A DNA stretch of 64,000 bases from Rhodanobacter sp. 67-28 (GTDB taxonomy: Bacteria > Pseudomonadota > Gammaproteobacteria > Xanthomonadales > Rhodanobacteraceae), in the NCBI GenBank assembly GCA_001898415.1, contig MKTU01000026.1, forward strand, positions 2,376-66,375, in the 5' to 3' direction. The position numbers were made by a program, and so were the translations under genes. Positions 1-8,096 of this stretch are shown here, piece after piece. The number at the start of each line of letters is the position of its first letter. The first letter of the stretch is position 1. The notes under the pieces are model-generated. The model was not told where the DNA came from. It saw only the letters and a program-made list of their open reading frames with translations, and ran no database searches.

Positions 1-63
1 CGCGCAACCTGAGCCCGGATCGGTGAGCGCCATGCCTCTGTTCAACCTTGCCGGACCCTGCCC

Positions 64-540
64 ATGAACGCGCCCGCCTGCGCACCCGCCGCTGCCGCCG
101 GGCACTGGCTGTCGTTCCGCATCGGCACGCAGCTCTATGCCGCGCCGCTGGCGGCGGTGAACGAGGTGATCCGCGACGGCGACATCACCCCCGTGCCCGG
201 TGCCGCCGCCGACGTGCTCGGCGTGCGCCACCTGCGCGGACGCATCGTGCCGGTGCTCGATGGCCAGCGCCGCATGGGCGTGGCGAGCGCGCCGCTCGAT
301 CCGGCCAGCGTGCGCATCGTGATGCTGGCCCACGCCGAACACCTGGTCGGCCTGCGCGTGGGCGCGGTCGGCGAGCTGCTGCACAGCGGCGGCATCGAGA
401 TCGAACCCCCGCCGCCGGGCCGCGCCAGCCGCCGCGACGATCCGGTCACCGGTGTACTGTCATGGCAGGGTGGATTCGTGGCCCTGCTTGATGTATGTCG
501 GTTGTGTCGACTGGGGGGAGAAGCGGGCCATGTGGCTTGA
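64..540 (+). CDS. cheW: CheW-domain coupling protein (first copy)
   Basis: This 158-residue protein is a single CheW-like SH3-type domain. It would link chemoreceptors to the CheA kinase at the inner face of the membrane. The visible family pattern is an early FRIGTQLYAAPL strand, the V-x-E-V-I segment, then L-R-G-R-I-V-P-V-L-D, which is the most conserved CheW stretch. The DUF2802 gene starts inside its 3' end (11-base overlap). In related bacteria a CheW followed by DUF2802 closes the flagellar cheA-motCD-parA operon, so the gene upstream of the window is probably ParA-like, but too little of it is present to tell. It is shorter and more divergent than the second CheW at 7576, so it may serve a different signalling array. 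Family assignment is secure; the partner is inferred. Confidence 0.85.
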   Translation: MNAPACAPAAAAGHWLSFRIGTQLYAAPLAAVNEVIRDGDITPVPGAAADVLGVRHLRGRIVPVLDGQRRMGVASAPLDPASVRIVMLAHAEHLVGLRVGAVGELLHSGGIEIEPPPPGRASRRDDPVTGVLSWQGGFVALLDVCRLCRLGGEAGHVA

Positions 541-883
541 GATCGGGATGGGGGTGCTGCTGGTGCTGGCGCTGGTCCAGTGCGCCGTGCTGTACCGGCT
601 GTGGCAACACTCGTTGCAGCTGCAGCAACGCGTCGAACAGGTCGTGCATGACACCGCCCACGGCGTCACCGACGTGCCGACCTCGATGCTGGTTGCCGCG
701 CTTGGCCGGGTCGAACGGCAGATCCGCCACGCCGAGCAGCAACCGCCGCCCACCCGCCAGTCCTACGAGCTGGCCCAGCAACTGGCCCGCGAAGGCGCCG
801 ACCTCGACCAGCTGGTGAGCCGCTGCGGCTTGTCGCGCGACGAGGCCCGGCTGGTAATGCAGATGCATCCGGCCGGTTCCTGA
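530..883 (+). CDS. DUF2802 family membrane-anchored protein
   Basis: This 117-residue protein has one N-terminal membrane helix (about residues 3-22), a coiled-coil-like stretch, and a C-terminal helix-turn-helix-like segment with the pattern G-A-D-L-D-Q-L-V-S-R-C-G-L-S-R-D-E-A-x-L. That pattern is typical of DUF2802 proteins found at the end of flagellar/chemotaxis operons. The function is unknown. The ATG at 530 follows a strong GGGGGGAG ribosome site and overlaps the upstream cheW, which argues for translational coupling. Longer in-frame starts upstream lie inside cheW and are not needed. The family call is good; the link to motility is inferred from the neighbours. Confidence 0.75.
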   Translation: MWLEIGMGVLLVLALVQCAVLYRLWQHSLQLQQRVEQVVHDTAHGVTDVPTSMLVAALGRVERQIRHAEQQPPPTRQSYELAQQLAREGADLDQLVSRCGLSRDEARLVMQMHPAGS

Positions 884-897
884 CACCGCCCGAACAC

Positions 898-1090
898 ATC
901 GCAGGGCGGGCACCGCCCGCCGACCGACCGTTCCGCGATATGACGATGGCGGGCATTGCCCGCCCTACGATCCGCCTCGTTTCTGTAGGAGCGCACCCTG
1001 TCCACAAGGGACTTCCTTCGGTCGTGCGCGATGCCTTTCGTCACGCAAAGAAGAGCATCGCGCGTAGGGCGGGCACCGCCCGCCATGCGA
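898..1090. repeat. Cluster of REP-like palindromes
   Basis: Three copies of a hairpin with arms GGCGGGC and GCCCGCC and a 3-base loop lie at 905-921, 948-964 and 1068-1084. Between them is another inverted pair, GCGCGATGC at 1026-1034 and GCATCGCGC at 1055-1063. The cluster fills the gap between two convergent genes (DUF2802 and the FlhB-C-like gene), the usual place for REP elements. It may stop transcription from both sides or be a passive repeat. A relative of the inner element is seen at 37566-37631. Confidence 0.7.
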
Positions 1091-1102
1091 CCGGCGACGC
1101 GG

Positions 1103-1354
1103 CTACTCTTCCGCCGCGTCGTAGATCGTGGCCAGCACCGAGGCGGCGGCGGCGTAGAGCTGCACGGGGATGTCGTCGCGCAGGCGCAACGTGGCCAGCA
1201 GGGCGGCGATCTGCGCGTCGTGGTGCAGCGGCACGCCCATCTCGCGGGCGCGCGCCAGCAGCAGCTCCAGCGACTGCGCCGACATCGGCGCGGTTTCCTC
1301 GCTGGCGCTGGCCAGGCGCAGGCTGACCCGCTTCGGTGGCGGCTGATCGTTCAT
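1103..1354 (-). CDS. FlhB C-terminal domain-like protein
   Basis: This 83-residue protein resembles only the cytoplasmic C-terminal domain of FlhB/YscU, the switch protein of flagellar and type III export. Visible family features are the M-G-V-P-L-x-x-D-A-x-I-A-A-L-L segment and the closing D-D-I-P-V-Q-L-Y-A-A-A-A-S-V-L-A helix. It has no membrane helices and no N-P-T-H self-cleavage motif, so it corresponds to the part after the cleavage site. Its ATG at 1354 overlaps the stop of the FliK-like gene (ATGA), so the two are co-translated. A role in export substrate choice together with FliK is inferred. It is not a truncated flhB, because the start, spacing and length are those of a free-standing family. 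Confidence 0.75.
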   Translation of the reverse strand: MNDQPPPKRVSLRLASASEETAPMSAQSLELLLARAREMGVPLHHDAQIAALLATLRLRDDIPVQLYAAAASVLATIYDAAEE

Positions 1355-2496
1355 GCGGTGGCCTTCAGCAGCAGGGCGCCGCTGCCCGGCGGGTTGGGTA
1401 TGCCGACCTGGCAGCTCAGCTGGTCGAGCAGCACGCCGCAGGCGGCCAGGCGCTGGCGCAGCGGGGTGAACTGGCGCTCCAGTTTCTGCGCAGTCTCGAT
1501 GCGCTCGGCCCACAGCCGCACCGACAGCCGCGGCTCGTTCAATTGCAGCTCGCCCTGCACCGGGCCCAGCGGGGGCAGGTCCAGCGCGAAACCCAGTGTC
1601 CAGCCCTTGCTGCCCTCGGCGCCGTCGGTGCCGAACTCCAGCTTGATCTGCAGCACGTCGTGGCCGCCCTTGCCCAGCAGCGGCACCTCGATGATCCAGG
1701 CCGAGGCGGGATGGGCGCTGGCATCGAGCTGCGCCACTTCGATGCGCGCCAGCGCGGCCTTCACGTCGCCGTGCAGGCGGCGCAGCAACTGGGCCACGTC
1801 GTCATCGCCGGTCAGCGCCGGCAACGGCAGCGGCAGGCGCGGCTGCGACTGCAGTGCGCGCTGCAGCAAGGGTGGCGCGGCGTCGCCGCGATCCGATGGC
1901 GGCGGTGCCGGCGCACGCCGGTCGAGCAGGCTGGCCAGGCGCAGCAAGGCGCCTTTCCAGTCGTCGGCGGGCGGCATCGGCTGGCCGGGGCGCGGTTGCA
2001 GCAGTCGTGATTCGAAGAACAGGCCGCTGCGCCGGATCGCCTCGCGCAGGCCGTCGCCGCGGGTGATTTCCGCCGGCGTGCGCAGCGCCTGCTCCAGCAC
2101 CGCCAGCGCGGTGCGCACGTCGGCCGGCAATTGACGCAGCGCCGGCCGCTGGGCCAGCGCGGAGAGGGTGGAAAGCAGCGGCGTGTAGCCGTTCTGCTGC
2201 GGCAGGCGTTCGCGCAGCATGCGCTGGAAAGTGGGGTCGGCCGCCTGGCTGAGCACCTCCAGTTGCGGCTGCGCGCCCAGGCTCAGCACACGCACCTGGA
2301 ACTGTGCCGGCAGTTGGCTGTGCGACACGTCCGCCTCCACCGTGAGCGCGCCGATCTGCAGCACCAGCAGGCCTTGCGGGTTCACGCCCAGCGGGCGCGC
2401 CGCCAGCACCGTGCCGATGCGCCAGCTCTGGGCGGTGGTGCCGGAGGCGGCACCAGCCCAGGTAAGCGCGGCGAGGCTGATCGGTGGGATGTTCAA
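1351..2496 (-). CDS. FliK-like flagellar hook-length control protein
   Basis: This protein of about 381 residues has a variable, Gln/Pro/Arg-rich N-terminal two thirds. Its C-terminal domain resembles Flg_hook: a W-I-I-E-V-P-L stretch, then G-W-T-L-G-F-A-L-D-L-P-P-L-G-P-V, then L-x-V-R-L-W-A-E. That domain meets FlhB in hook-length control. I chose TTG at 2496, starting L-N-I-P-P-I-S-L, because AGGAA lies 7 bases upstream. An ATG at 2550 would add 18 Arg-rich residues but has no ribosome site. It is followed by the FlhB-C-like gene with an ATGA overlap. Such FliK-like proteins next to a detached FlhB-C domain occur in other gammaproteobacteria, and may be a second FliK besides the one in the main flagellar operon. 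Confidence 0.72.
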   Translation of the reverse strand: MNIPPISLAALTWAGAASGTTAQSWRIGTVLAARPLGVNPQGLLVLQIGALTVEADVSHSQLPAQFQVRVLSLGAQPQLEVLSQAADPTFQRMLRERLPQQNGYTPLLSTLSALAQRPALRQLPADVRTALAVLEQALRTPAEITRGDGLREAIRRSGLFFESRLLQPRPGQPMPPADDWKGALLRLASLLDRRAPAPPPSDRGDAAPPLLQRALQSQPRLPLPLPALTGDDDVAQLLRRLHGDVKAALARIEVAQLDASAHPASAWIIEVPLLGKGGHDVLQIKLEFGTDGAEGSKGWTLGFALDLPPLGPVQGELQLNEPRLSVRLWAERIETAQKLERQFTPLRQRLAACGVLLDQLSCQVGIPNPPGSGALLLKATA

Positions 2497-2596
2497 GCGT
2501 AAGTTCCTGCGCCTGGCGCGGATGGGAAAGGCGGCGGTCGCGAAGGTCATCGGCCGCTTGCGGGAATACTTGAGCGCGCCGTTTGGGCGCGCGACG

Positions 2597-2669
2597 CCTG
2601 CCGGCGCCGGCAGGGAAACCCGGGAGAACCCCGACTGCCGTCATTCCCGCTTTCGCGGAAATGACGGCA
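2597..2669. repeat. Palindrome and TCATTCCCGC-type inverted repeat
   Basis: An 18-base perfect palindrome (CCTGCCGGCGCCGGCAGG, 2597-2614) is followed by a 15-base inverted repeat, TGCCGTCATTCCCGC at 2636-2650 and its near-complement at 2655-2669 with a 4-base loop. The second element is of the TCATTCCCGC/GCGGGAATGA type dispersed in many proteobacteria. Both lie between the reverse fliK-like gene and the forward STAS gene, so they sit in the leader of one or both. Confidence 0.6.
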
Positions 2670-2761
2670 AAAGGGCAGTTATTCGAGACTCCCTAAAGCG
2701 AACCGCCCGGCGGCCGATAGAGCAGGCGTCGGCGCACAACGGCGCGAACGGAGTCATCGAA

Positions 2762-3097
2762 ATGGGCGGCAAGCGGGCAGCGAAGAACAAGCAGCCACCG
2801 GCGGCGGCCGACGGGGCCGCGGTGGTCTGCCTGCCGGCGGACTGCCGGCTGGCCGTGCAGATGGCGCTGAAGGAACAACTGCAGCAGGTGCTGCAACACG
2901 GCGACATCGTGATCGACGCGCAGGCGCTCGAGCGCGTCGACACCGCGGCGTTGCAGTTGCTGGTGCTGCTCCGGCGCGAGCTGGAACACAACGGCGGCGC
3001 GCTGGCCTGGCGCGGCACCAACGAGGTCCTGCACGAGGCCGCGGCCCTGCTCGGGCTGGAACAGTCATTGAACCTGCCGACGGCAACGTCGGCCTGA
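2762..3097 (+). CDS. STAS-domain protein, MlaB-like, first gene of che operon
   Basis: This 111-residue single STAS domain follows a basic, Lys-rich first 12 residues. The conserved loop reads V-D-T-A-A-L (residues 59-64). The position that carries the phosphorylated Ser in SpoIIAA-type anti-anti-sigma factors is Ala here, as in the MlaB branch. It is therefore probably a protein-protein switch that is not controlled by Ser phosphorylation. It lies 14 bases before cheY and opens the chemosensory operon. A second, Ser-containing STAS protein closes the operon at 13741. The family is clear; the role is unknown. Confidence 0.8.
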   Translation: MGGKRAAKNKQPPAAADGAAVVCLPADCRLAVQMALKEQLQQVLQHGDIVIDAQALERVDTAALQLLVLLRRELEHNGGALAWRGTNEVLHEAAALLGLEQSLNLPTATSA

Positions 3098-3111
3098 CAC
3101 GAGGTGGCAGC

Positions 3112-3474
3112 ATGGCAAAGATTCTCGCGGTAGACGATTCGGCCTCGATGCGGGGCATGGTGGCCTTCACCCTGCGTGGCGCCGGCCACGAGGTGACCGA
3201 AGCGGAGAACGGCCAGCTGGCGCTGGACGCCGCCCGCGGCAACGCGTTCGAGCTGGTGCTGGCGGACGTCAACATGCCGGTGATGGATGGCATCGCGATG
3301 GTGCGCCAGCTGCGCGCGCTGGATGCGTACAAGGGCGTGCCGATCCTGATGCTGACCACCGAGTCGCACACCGAGAAAAAAATGGAAGGCAAGGCCGCCG
3401 GCGCCACCGGCTGGCTGGTCAAGCCGTTCGACCCGGAACAGCTGCTGGCCACCGTCAAGCGCGTGCTCGGCTGA
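3112..3474 (+). CDS. cheY: CheY-type single-domain response regulator
   Basis: This 120-residue receiver domain has all the expected residues: the acidic pair Asp8-Asp9, the phospho-acceptor Asp52 in L-A-D-V-N-M-P, Thr82 and Lys104 (V-K-P-F). There is no output domain, so it would act by binding a target such as the flagellar motor switch or by serving as a phosphate sink. It lies between the STAS gene and cheA, with 10 bases to cheA, so it is most likely the direct substrate of that kinase. The ATG at 3112 has GAGGTGG upstream. Whether it is the motor-binding CheY or an accessory one cannot be told, because the flagellar operon ending at the left edge may encode another. Confidence 0.9.
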   Translation: MAKILAVDDSASMRGMVAFTLRGAGHEVTEAENGQLALDAARGNAFELVLADVNMPVMDGIAMVRQLRALDAYKGVPILMLTTESHTEKKMEGKAAGATGWLVKPFDPEQLLATVKRVLG

Positions 3475-3484
3475 AGGAATACCG

Positions 3485-5524
3485 ATGGGCGCCGTCGACC
3501 TGACCCAGTTCCACAAGACCTTCTTCGAGGAAAGCCTGGAAGGGCTGGACGCCATGGAAGCGGCGTTGCTCGCGCTGGATTCGGGCTCGACCGACCATGA
3601 GCTGGTGCACACCATCTTCCGTGCCGCGCACTCGATCAAGGGCGGCGCGGCCACCTTCGGCTTTGCCGAGGTGGCTGCGTTTACCCACGTGGCCGAATCG
3701 TTGCTGGAGGAAGTGCGCAGCGAACGTCGCGGCGTGGACGGCGAACTGATCGACCTGCTGCTGCGCTCGGTGGATTGCCTGCGCGCGATGCTCGACCACA
3801 CCAGCCACGGCCTGCCCGCGGCCGACGCCGACAGCGAGGCGCTGCGCGGCGAACTGGTGCGCCTGGTCAGCGGCGAAGCGGCCCCCGCGCCGGCGGCGGC
3901 GACCCCCGCGGCAGCGAGCGTGGACGGCTGGGCGATCCGCTTCGTGGCCTTGCCGCACCTGTTGCAGACCGGCAACGATCCGCTGCGCCTGTTCCGCGAA
4001 CTGCAGCAACTGGGGCAGCTCGACGTGTGCCGCGCCTTCGTGGTCGACGCGGCGCCGACGCAACTGGCCGAACTCGATCCGGGCCAGTGCTGGCTGGGCT
4101 GGGAATTGCGCCTGCATGGTGCCGTGGCGCGCGCCGACGTGGCCGCGGTGTTCGACTGGGTCGAGGGCGACTGCGAGCTGACGATCGAGCCGATCGCCGC
4201 CGCGTCTGTTGCGCCCGTTGCGCCCGTTGCGGTCGCGCCGACCCTCGTCGCGCCACCGGTCGCCGCCCCCGCCGCCCCCGTCGCCAGCCCCGCGCCCGCC
4301 AGCGCGCCGCGCCCGGTTCGCGAAACGGCGGCCGCGAGCAGCGAGGGCAGCTCGATCCGCGTCGGCATCGACAAGGTCGATGCGCTGATCAACATGATGG
4401 GCGAGCTGGTGATCACCCAGTCGATGCTCAGCGACATCGGCGAACATTTCCACCTCTCGCAGCTCGAACGCCTGCGCGAGGGCCTGCTGCAGCTGGAGCG
4501 CAACACGCGCGAGCTGCAGGAGAGCGTGATGCGCATCCGCATGCTGCCGATCGGTTCGGTGTTCAACCGCTTCCCGCGGCTGGTGCGCGACCTCGAGCGC
4601 AAGCTCGGCAAGCAGGTGAAGCTGGAACTGCACGGCGAGCACACCGAGCTGGACAAGACGGTGCTGGAAAAGATCGGCGATCCGCTGGTGCATCTGGTGC
4701 GCAATGCGATCGACCACGGCCTGGAATCGCCGGAGCAGCGCCGCGCCGCCGGCAAGAACGAAACCGGCACCTTGCGGCTGGACGCCTACCACGAAGGCGG
4801 CAACATCGTGGTGCAGATCAGCGACGACGGCGCCGGCCTCAACCGCGCCGCCATCGTGGCCAAGGCCGAGCAGCGCGGCCTGATCCGCCCCGGCCAGGAA
4901 GTGGACGATGCCGAAGTGGCCGAGCTGATCTTCCAGCCGGGCTTCTCCACCGCCGCGCAGGCCACCGACCTGTCCGGCCGCGGCGTGGGCATGGATGTCG
5001 TGCGCCGCAACGTGCGCGACCTCGGCGGCAGCGTCGGCGTGCGCAGCCAGAGCGGCAAGGGCAGCGTGTTCACCATCGCCCTGCCGCTCACGCTGGCCAT
5101 CATCGACGGCCTGGTCACCGCGGTGGGCGAGGAGCGCTACATCGTGCCGCTGATCTCCATCGTCGAGTCGCTGCGGCTGCGCCCGGAGATGGTGCGCAAG
5201 ATCGCCGGCGGCGGCGAGGTATTCCATTTCCGCAACGAGTACCTGCCGATCATGCGCCTGCACCGCGCGTTCGGCTGCAACGCGGCGATCACCGAGATCG
5301 AGCGCGGCATCGTGGTGGTGGTCGAGGAAGAGGGTCGCCGCGTGGGCCTGCTGGTGGACGACCTGCTCGGCCAGCAACAGGCGGTGGTGAAGTCGCTGGA
5401 GGCGCATTACCAGCGCGTGCAGGGCATTTCGGGCGCCACCATCCTCAGTGATGGTTCGGTGGCGCTGATCGTGGATGTGTGTGGCGTGGTGCGGTTGGGG
5501 CAGCGCGGCAAGGCGGCGGCGTGA
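3485..5524 (+). CDS. cheA: CheA chemotaxis histidine kinase
   Basis: This 679-residue protein shows the CheA domain order. An HPt (P1) domain at about 1-105 has phospho-acceptor His49 in [10 protein letters not shown]2-like domain lies at about 147-237. An Ala/Pro/Val-rich linker runs from about 238 to 290. The dimerisation helices (P3) lie at about 291-355, with M-M-G-E-L-V-I. The ATPase (P4) lies at about 356-535, with L-V-R-N-A-I-D-H-G (N box), D-D-G-A-G (G1) and G-R-G-V-G-M-D-V (G2). The CheW-like P5 domain lies at about 536-670. It phosphorylates CheY and CheB in response to the MCPs. It starts 10 bases after cheY with AAGGAA upstream. Length and motifs are intact, so it should be active. 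Confidence 0.96.
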   Translation: MGAVDLTQFHKTFFEESLEGLDAMEAALLALDSGSTDHELVHTIFRAAHSIKGGAATFGFAEVAAFTHVAESLLEEVRSERRGVDGELIDLLLRSVDCLRAMLDHTSHGLPAADADSEALRGELVRLVSGEAAPAPAAATPAAASVDGWAIRFVALPHLLQTGNDPLRLFRELQQLGQLDVCRAFVVDAAPTQLAELDPGQCWLGWELRLHGAVARADVAAVFDWVEGDCELTIEPIAAASVAPVAPVAVAPTLVAPPVAAPAAPVASPAPASAPRPVRETAAASSEGSSIRVGIDKVDALINMMGELVITQSMLSDIGEHFHLSQLERLREGLLQLERNTRELQESVMRIRMLPIGSVFNRFPRLVRDLERKLGKQVKLELHGEHTELDKTVLEKIGDPLVHLVRNAIDHGLESPEQRRAAGKNETGTLRLDAYHEGGNIVVQISDDGAGLNRAAIVAKAEQRGLIRPGQEVDDAEVAELIFQPGFSTAAQATDLSGRGVGMDVVRRNVRDLGGSVGVRSQSGKGSVFTIALPLTLAIIDGLVTAVGEERYIVPLISIVESLRLRPEMVRKIAGGGEVFHFRNEYLPIMRLHRAFGCNAAITEIERGIVVVVEEEGRRVGLLVDDLLGQQQAVVKSLEAHYQRVQGISGATILSDGSVALIVDVCGVVRLGQRGKAAA

Positions 5525-5672
5525 ACGTGCATGCCGCGACGGCACCTGCAAGCGTCCTTCAAGAATGGCGACGACGAACCCGGATGCGTTCGCCGGCGAG
5601 TGTTACGGCGCCTCTGCGCGCCACCCCGCGCGGTCATGGTGGCCGGCGGGCCTTCTCTTCGAGGTGTTCGAG

Positions 5673-7385
5673 ATGTTGTCGGCAATACGCGGTTTCTTTG
5701 ATCGGCTCAGCCTGAACGCACGGCTGGTGCTGGTCGTGTCGGTGGTCGTGCTGGGGCTGTTCGGCCTCACCGTGATGAATGCGCTGCAAAATCGCGCCGG
5801 TCAGATGGACGGGCTCCAGAGCCTGTTGCGCAGCCAGATCGAGTCGGCCGTGTCGGTGGCTGCCGCGTTCCACGAGCGCGCGGGCAAGGGCGAGTTCAGC
5901 GAGGCGGAGGCGCAGAAGCGCGCGCTCGCCCAGATCCACGACATGCAGTGGAACAAGGGTGCCGGCTACGTCTTCGCATTCGACGACAAGTACACGTTGA
6001 CCTCGCACCCGGTGATGCTGGACAAGCTTGGCACCAGCGTGCGCGAGATGACCGACCAGAACGGCAAGCCGATCTTCCAGGCGATGCACGCCATCGACAT
6101 GAAGGACGGCGGCGGGCTGACCTATTACGACTGGCTCAAGCCCAGCAGCAAGAAGATCGTGGGCAAGGTCACCTACTCCGAGCGCTATCAGCCGTGGGGC
6201 ATGCACTTCGGCGCCGGCGCCTATTTCGACGACATCGATGCGCAGTTCCGCCAGACCCTCGCACTGAACCTGGGCAAGGCGGGATTGCTGGCATTGCTGG
6301 TGATTGCGCTGGTGTGGCTGTCGATGCGCAGCATCCGTCGCAGCATCGGCGGCGAGCCGGGTTTCGCGGTGGCCATGGCCACGCGCATCGCCAACGGCGA
6401 CCTGGGCAAGGACGACGGTGGCAAGACGTTTGCCGCCGGCAGCCTGCTGGCCGAATTGGCCCGCATGCGCGACCGGCTGACCGGCATCGTGGGCGAAGTG
6501 CAACATGGCTCGGAGGCGGTGAGCAGCGCAGCGCAGCAGATCGCCAAGGGCAACGACGACCTCAGCCAGCGCACGCAGGAGCAGGCCTCCAGCCTGGAGG
6601 AAACCGCCGCCTCGATGGAGGAGATGACCTCCACCGTGAAACAGAACGCCGAGAACGCCAGCTACGCCAACCAGCTTGCCAGCGGCGCGCGCGAGCAGGC
6701 CGAGCGCGGCGGCGAGGTGGCCGCGCAGGCGGTGGCGGCGATGGACGAGATCAATGCCTCCAGCCGCAAGATCGCCGACATCGTGGGGCTGATCGACGAG
6801 ATCGCGTTCCAGACCAACCTGCTGTCGCTCAACGCCGCGGTGGAAGCCGCGCGTGCCGGCGAGCAGGGCCGCGGCTTCGCCGTGGTGGCCAGCGAGGTGC
6901 GCAGCCTGTCCCAGCGCAGCGCGGCGGCGGCGAAGGAGATCAAGGGGCTGATCAACGAAAGCGTGCAGCGGGTGCAGGCCGGCAGCGCGCTGGTCGACCA
7001 GTCCGGCGCGGCGCTGACCGGCATCGTGGAGAGCGTCAAGAAAGTCACCGACATCGTGGCCGAGATCGCCGCGGCCAGCCACGAGCAGTCCGCCGGCATC
7101 GACCAGGTCAACCGCGCCGTGATGCAGATGGACGAGGTCACCCAGCAGAACGCGGCGCTGGTCGAGGAAGCCGCCGCCGCCGCGCGGGCGATGCAGGAAC
7201 AGGCGCTGGAACTGCAGCGGCAGATGAGGTTCTTCCAGCTCGGCGGCGCACCGTCCGATGCGCAAGCGCCCGTCGCGGCGCCGGAATCGGCACGCGTGGT
7301 GGAGCTGCCGCGCAAGGCGGTGGCTCGTGCTGCCGAGCCGGCGCCGCGGCGCGCGGCGGCCGCCGGCGCCTGGACCGAGTTCTGA
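5673..7385 (+). CDS. Methyl-accepting chemotaxis protein with periplasmic Cache domain
   Basis: This 570-residue chemoreceptor has a membrane helix at about 17-36, a periplasmic single-Cache domain at about 40-192 (Y-V-F-A-F-D-D, then Y-Y-D-W-L-K-P), and a second membrane helix at about 201-218. A HAMP-like linker and the long signalling coiled coil follow. The hairpin tip is at about 375-415 ([14 protein letters not shown]). The tip has Ser where most receptors, including its neighbour at 8097, have Ala. The last five residues, A-W-T-E-F, look like a W-x-x-x-F tether for CheR/CheB. I chose ATG 5673; longer frames upstream have no family character. The Cache fold suggests sensing of small acids or amino compounds, but no ligand can be assigned. 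Confidence 0.92.
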   Translation: MLSAIRGFFDRLSLNARLVLVVSVVVLGLFGLTVMNALQNRAGQMDGLQSLLRSQIESAVSVAAAFHERAGKGEFSEAEAQKRALAQIHDMQWNKGAGYVFAFDDKYTLTSHPVMLDKLGTSVREMTDQNGKPIFQAMHAIDMKDGGGLTYYDWLKPSSKKIVGKVTYSERYQPWGMHFGAGAYFDDIDAQFRQTLALNLGKAGLLALLVIALVWLSMRSIRRSIGGEPGFAVAMATRIANGDLGKDDGGKTFAAGSLLAELARMRDRLTGIVGEVQHGSEAVSSAAQQIAKGNDDLSQRTQEQASSLEETAASMEEMTSTVKQNAENASYANQLASGAREQAERGGEVAAQAVAAMDEINASSRKIADIVGLIDEIAFQTNLLSLNAAVEAARAGEQGRGFAVVASEVRSLSQRSAAAAKEIKGLINESVQRVQAGSALVDQSGAALTGIVESVKKVTDIVAEIAAASHEQSAGIDQVNRAVMQMDEVTQQNAALVEEAAAAARAMQEQALELQRQMRFFQLGGAPSDAQAPVAAPESARVVELPRKAVARAAEPAPRRAAAAGAWTEF

Positions 7386-7575
7386 TTCTCCGTTTCGCGG
7401 TCCTCCCACGGGCGCTTGCCTGCCAGCGGCCGCCCGATGGCGGGACCGCGCCCGTCTTCCGCACGGCGCGGCAGCAGTGGCCGCATCCGCTTTCCGCTCA
7501 AGTTTCCTGTCGCCGTGCCGACACAGGTGATGGCGGCACGGCGACCGCAATCGCCCATCACGAGGTAGCAGGCTC

Positions 7576-8082
7576 ATGCACGAGAACACCGATGGCGCGG
7601 CACCGACGGTGCAGCAGCTGACGTTCAACCTGGCGGGCGAGGAGTACGGCGTCGACATCCTGTCGGTGCGCGAGATCCGCGGCTGGTCGCGCGTGACGCG
7701 CATCCCGCAGACGCCCGACCACCTGCTCGGCGTGCTCAACCTGCGCGGCGCGATCGTGCCGATCATGGACCTGCGCCTGCGCTTCGGCCTGGAGCGCGAA
7801 AGCTATGGCGACAGCACGGTGGTGATCATCGTGGCGGTCGCCGAGCGGTTGTTCGGCATCGTGGTGGATGCCGTTTCCGACGTGGTCGACATCGACCCGT
7901 CCGCGATCAAGCCGGTGCCCGACATGGGCGCCGTCGTGGACACCCGCTACCTGAAAGGTCTGGCCACCCATGTCGAACGCATGGTGATGCTGCTGGACGT
8001 GGACAAGCTGATGCGTCCGGAAGACGTGGAAACCCTGGACGCGGCGCTGCCGCATGTCCGCGAAGTCGAAGTTGCCGCCTGA
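7576..8082 (+). CDS. cheW: CheW coupling protein (second copy)
   Basis: This 168-residue canonical CheW carries F-N-L-A-G-E-E-Y-G-V-D-I, V-R-E-I-R-G-W, then L-L-G-V-L-N-L-R-G-A-I-V-P-I-M-D-L-R. It joins the two flanking MCPs to the CheA encoded at 3485. It follows a 190-base gap after the first MCP that holds no gene. A GAGGTAG site precedes the ATG. It keeps the receptor- and P5-binding features better than the copy at 64, so it is the likely main coupler of this array. Confidence 0.95.
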   Translation: MHENTDGAAPTVQQLTFNLAGEEYGVDILSVREIRGWSRVTRIPQTPDHLLGVLNLRGAIVPIMDLRLRFGLERESYGDSTVVIIVAVAERLFGIVVDAVSDVVDIDPSAIKPVPDMGAVVDTRYLKGLATHVERMVMLLDVDKLMRPEDVETLDAALPHVREVEVAA

Positions 8083-8096
8083 ATCGGGGAATGCTC

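Noticed and set aside
1-67. Possible 3' end of a ParA-like gene at the left edge
   Set aside because: Frames end at 12, 26 and 67; too few codons are present to choose a frame or see a family, so no feature was called.
2641-5551. Reverse-strand open frames of about 700 codons opposite cheY-cheA
   Set aside because: No domain, no ribosome site, and Ser/Arg- or His/Gln-rich shadow composition.
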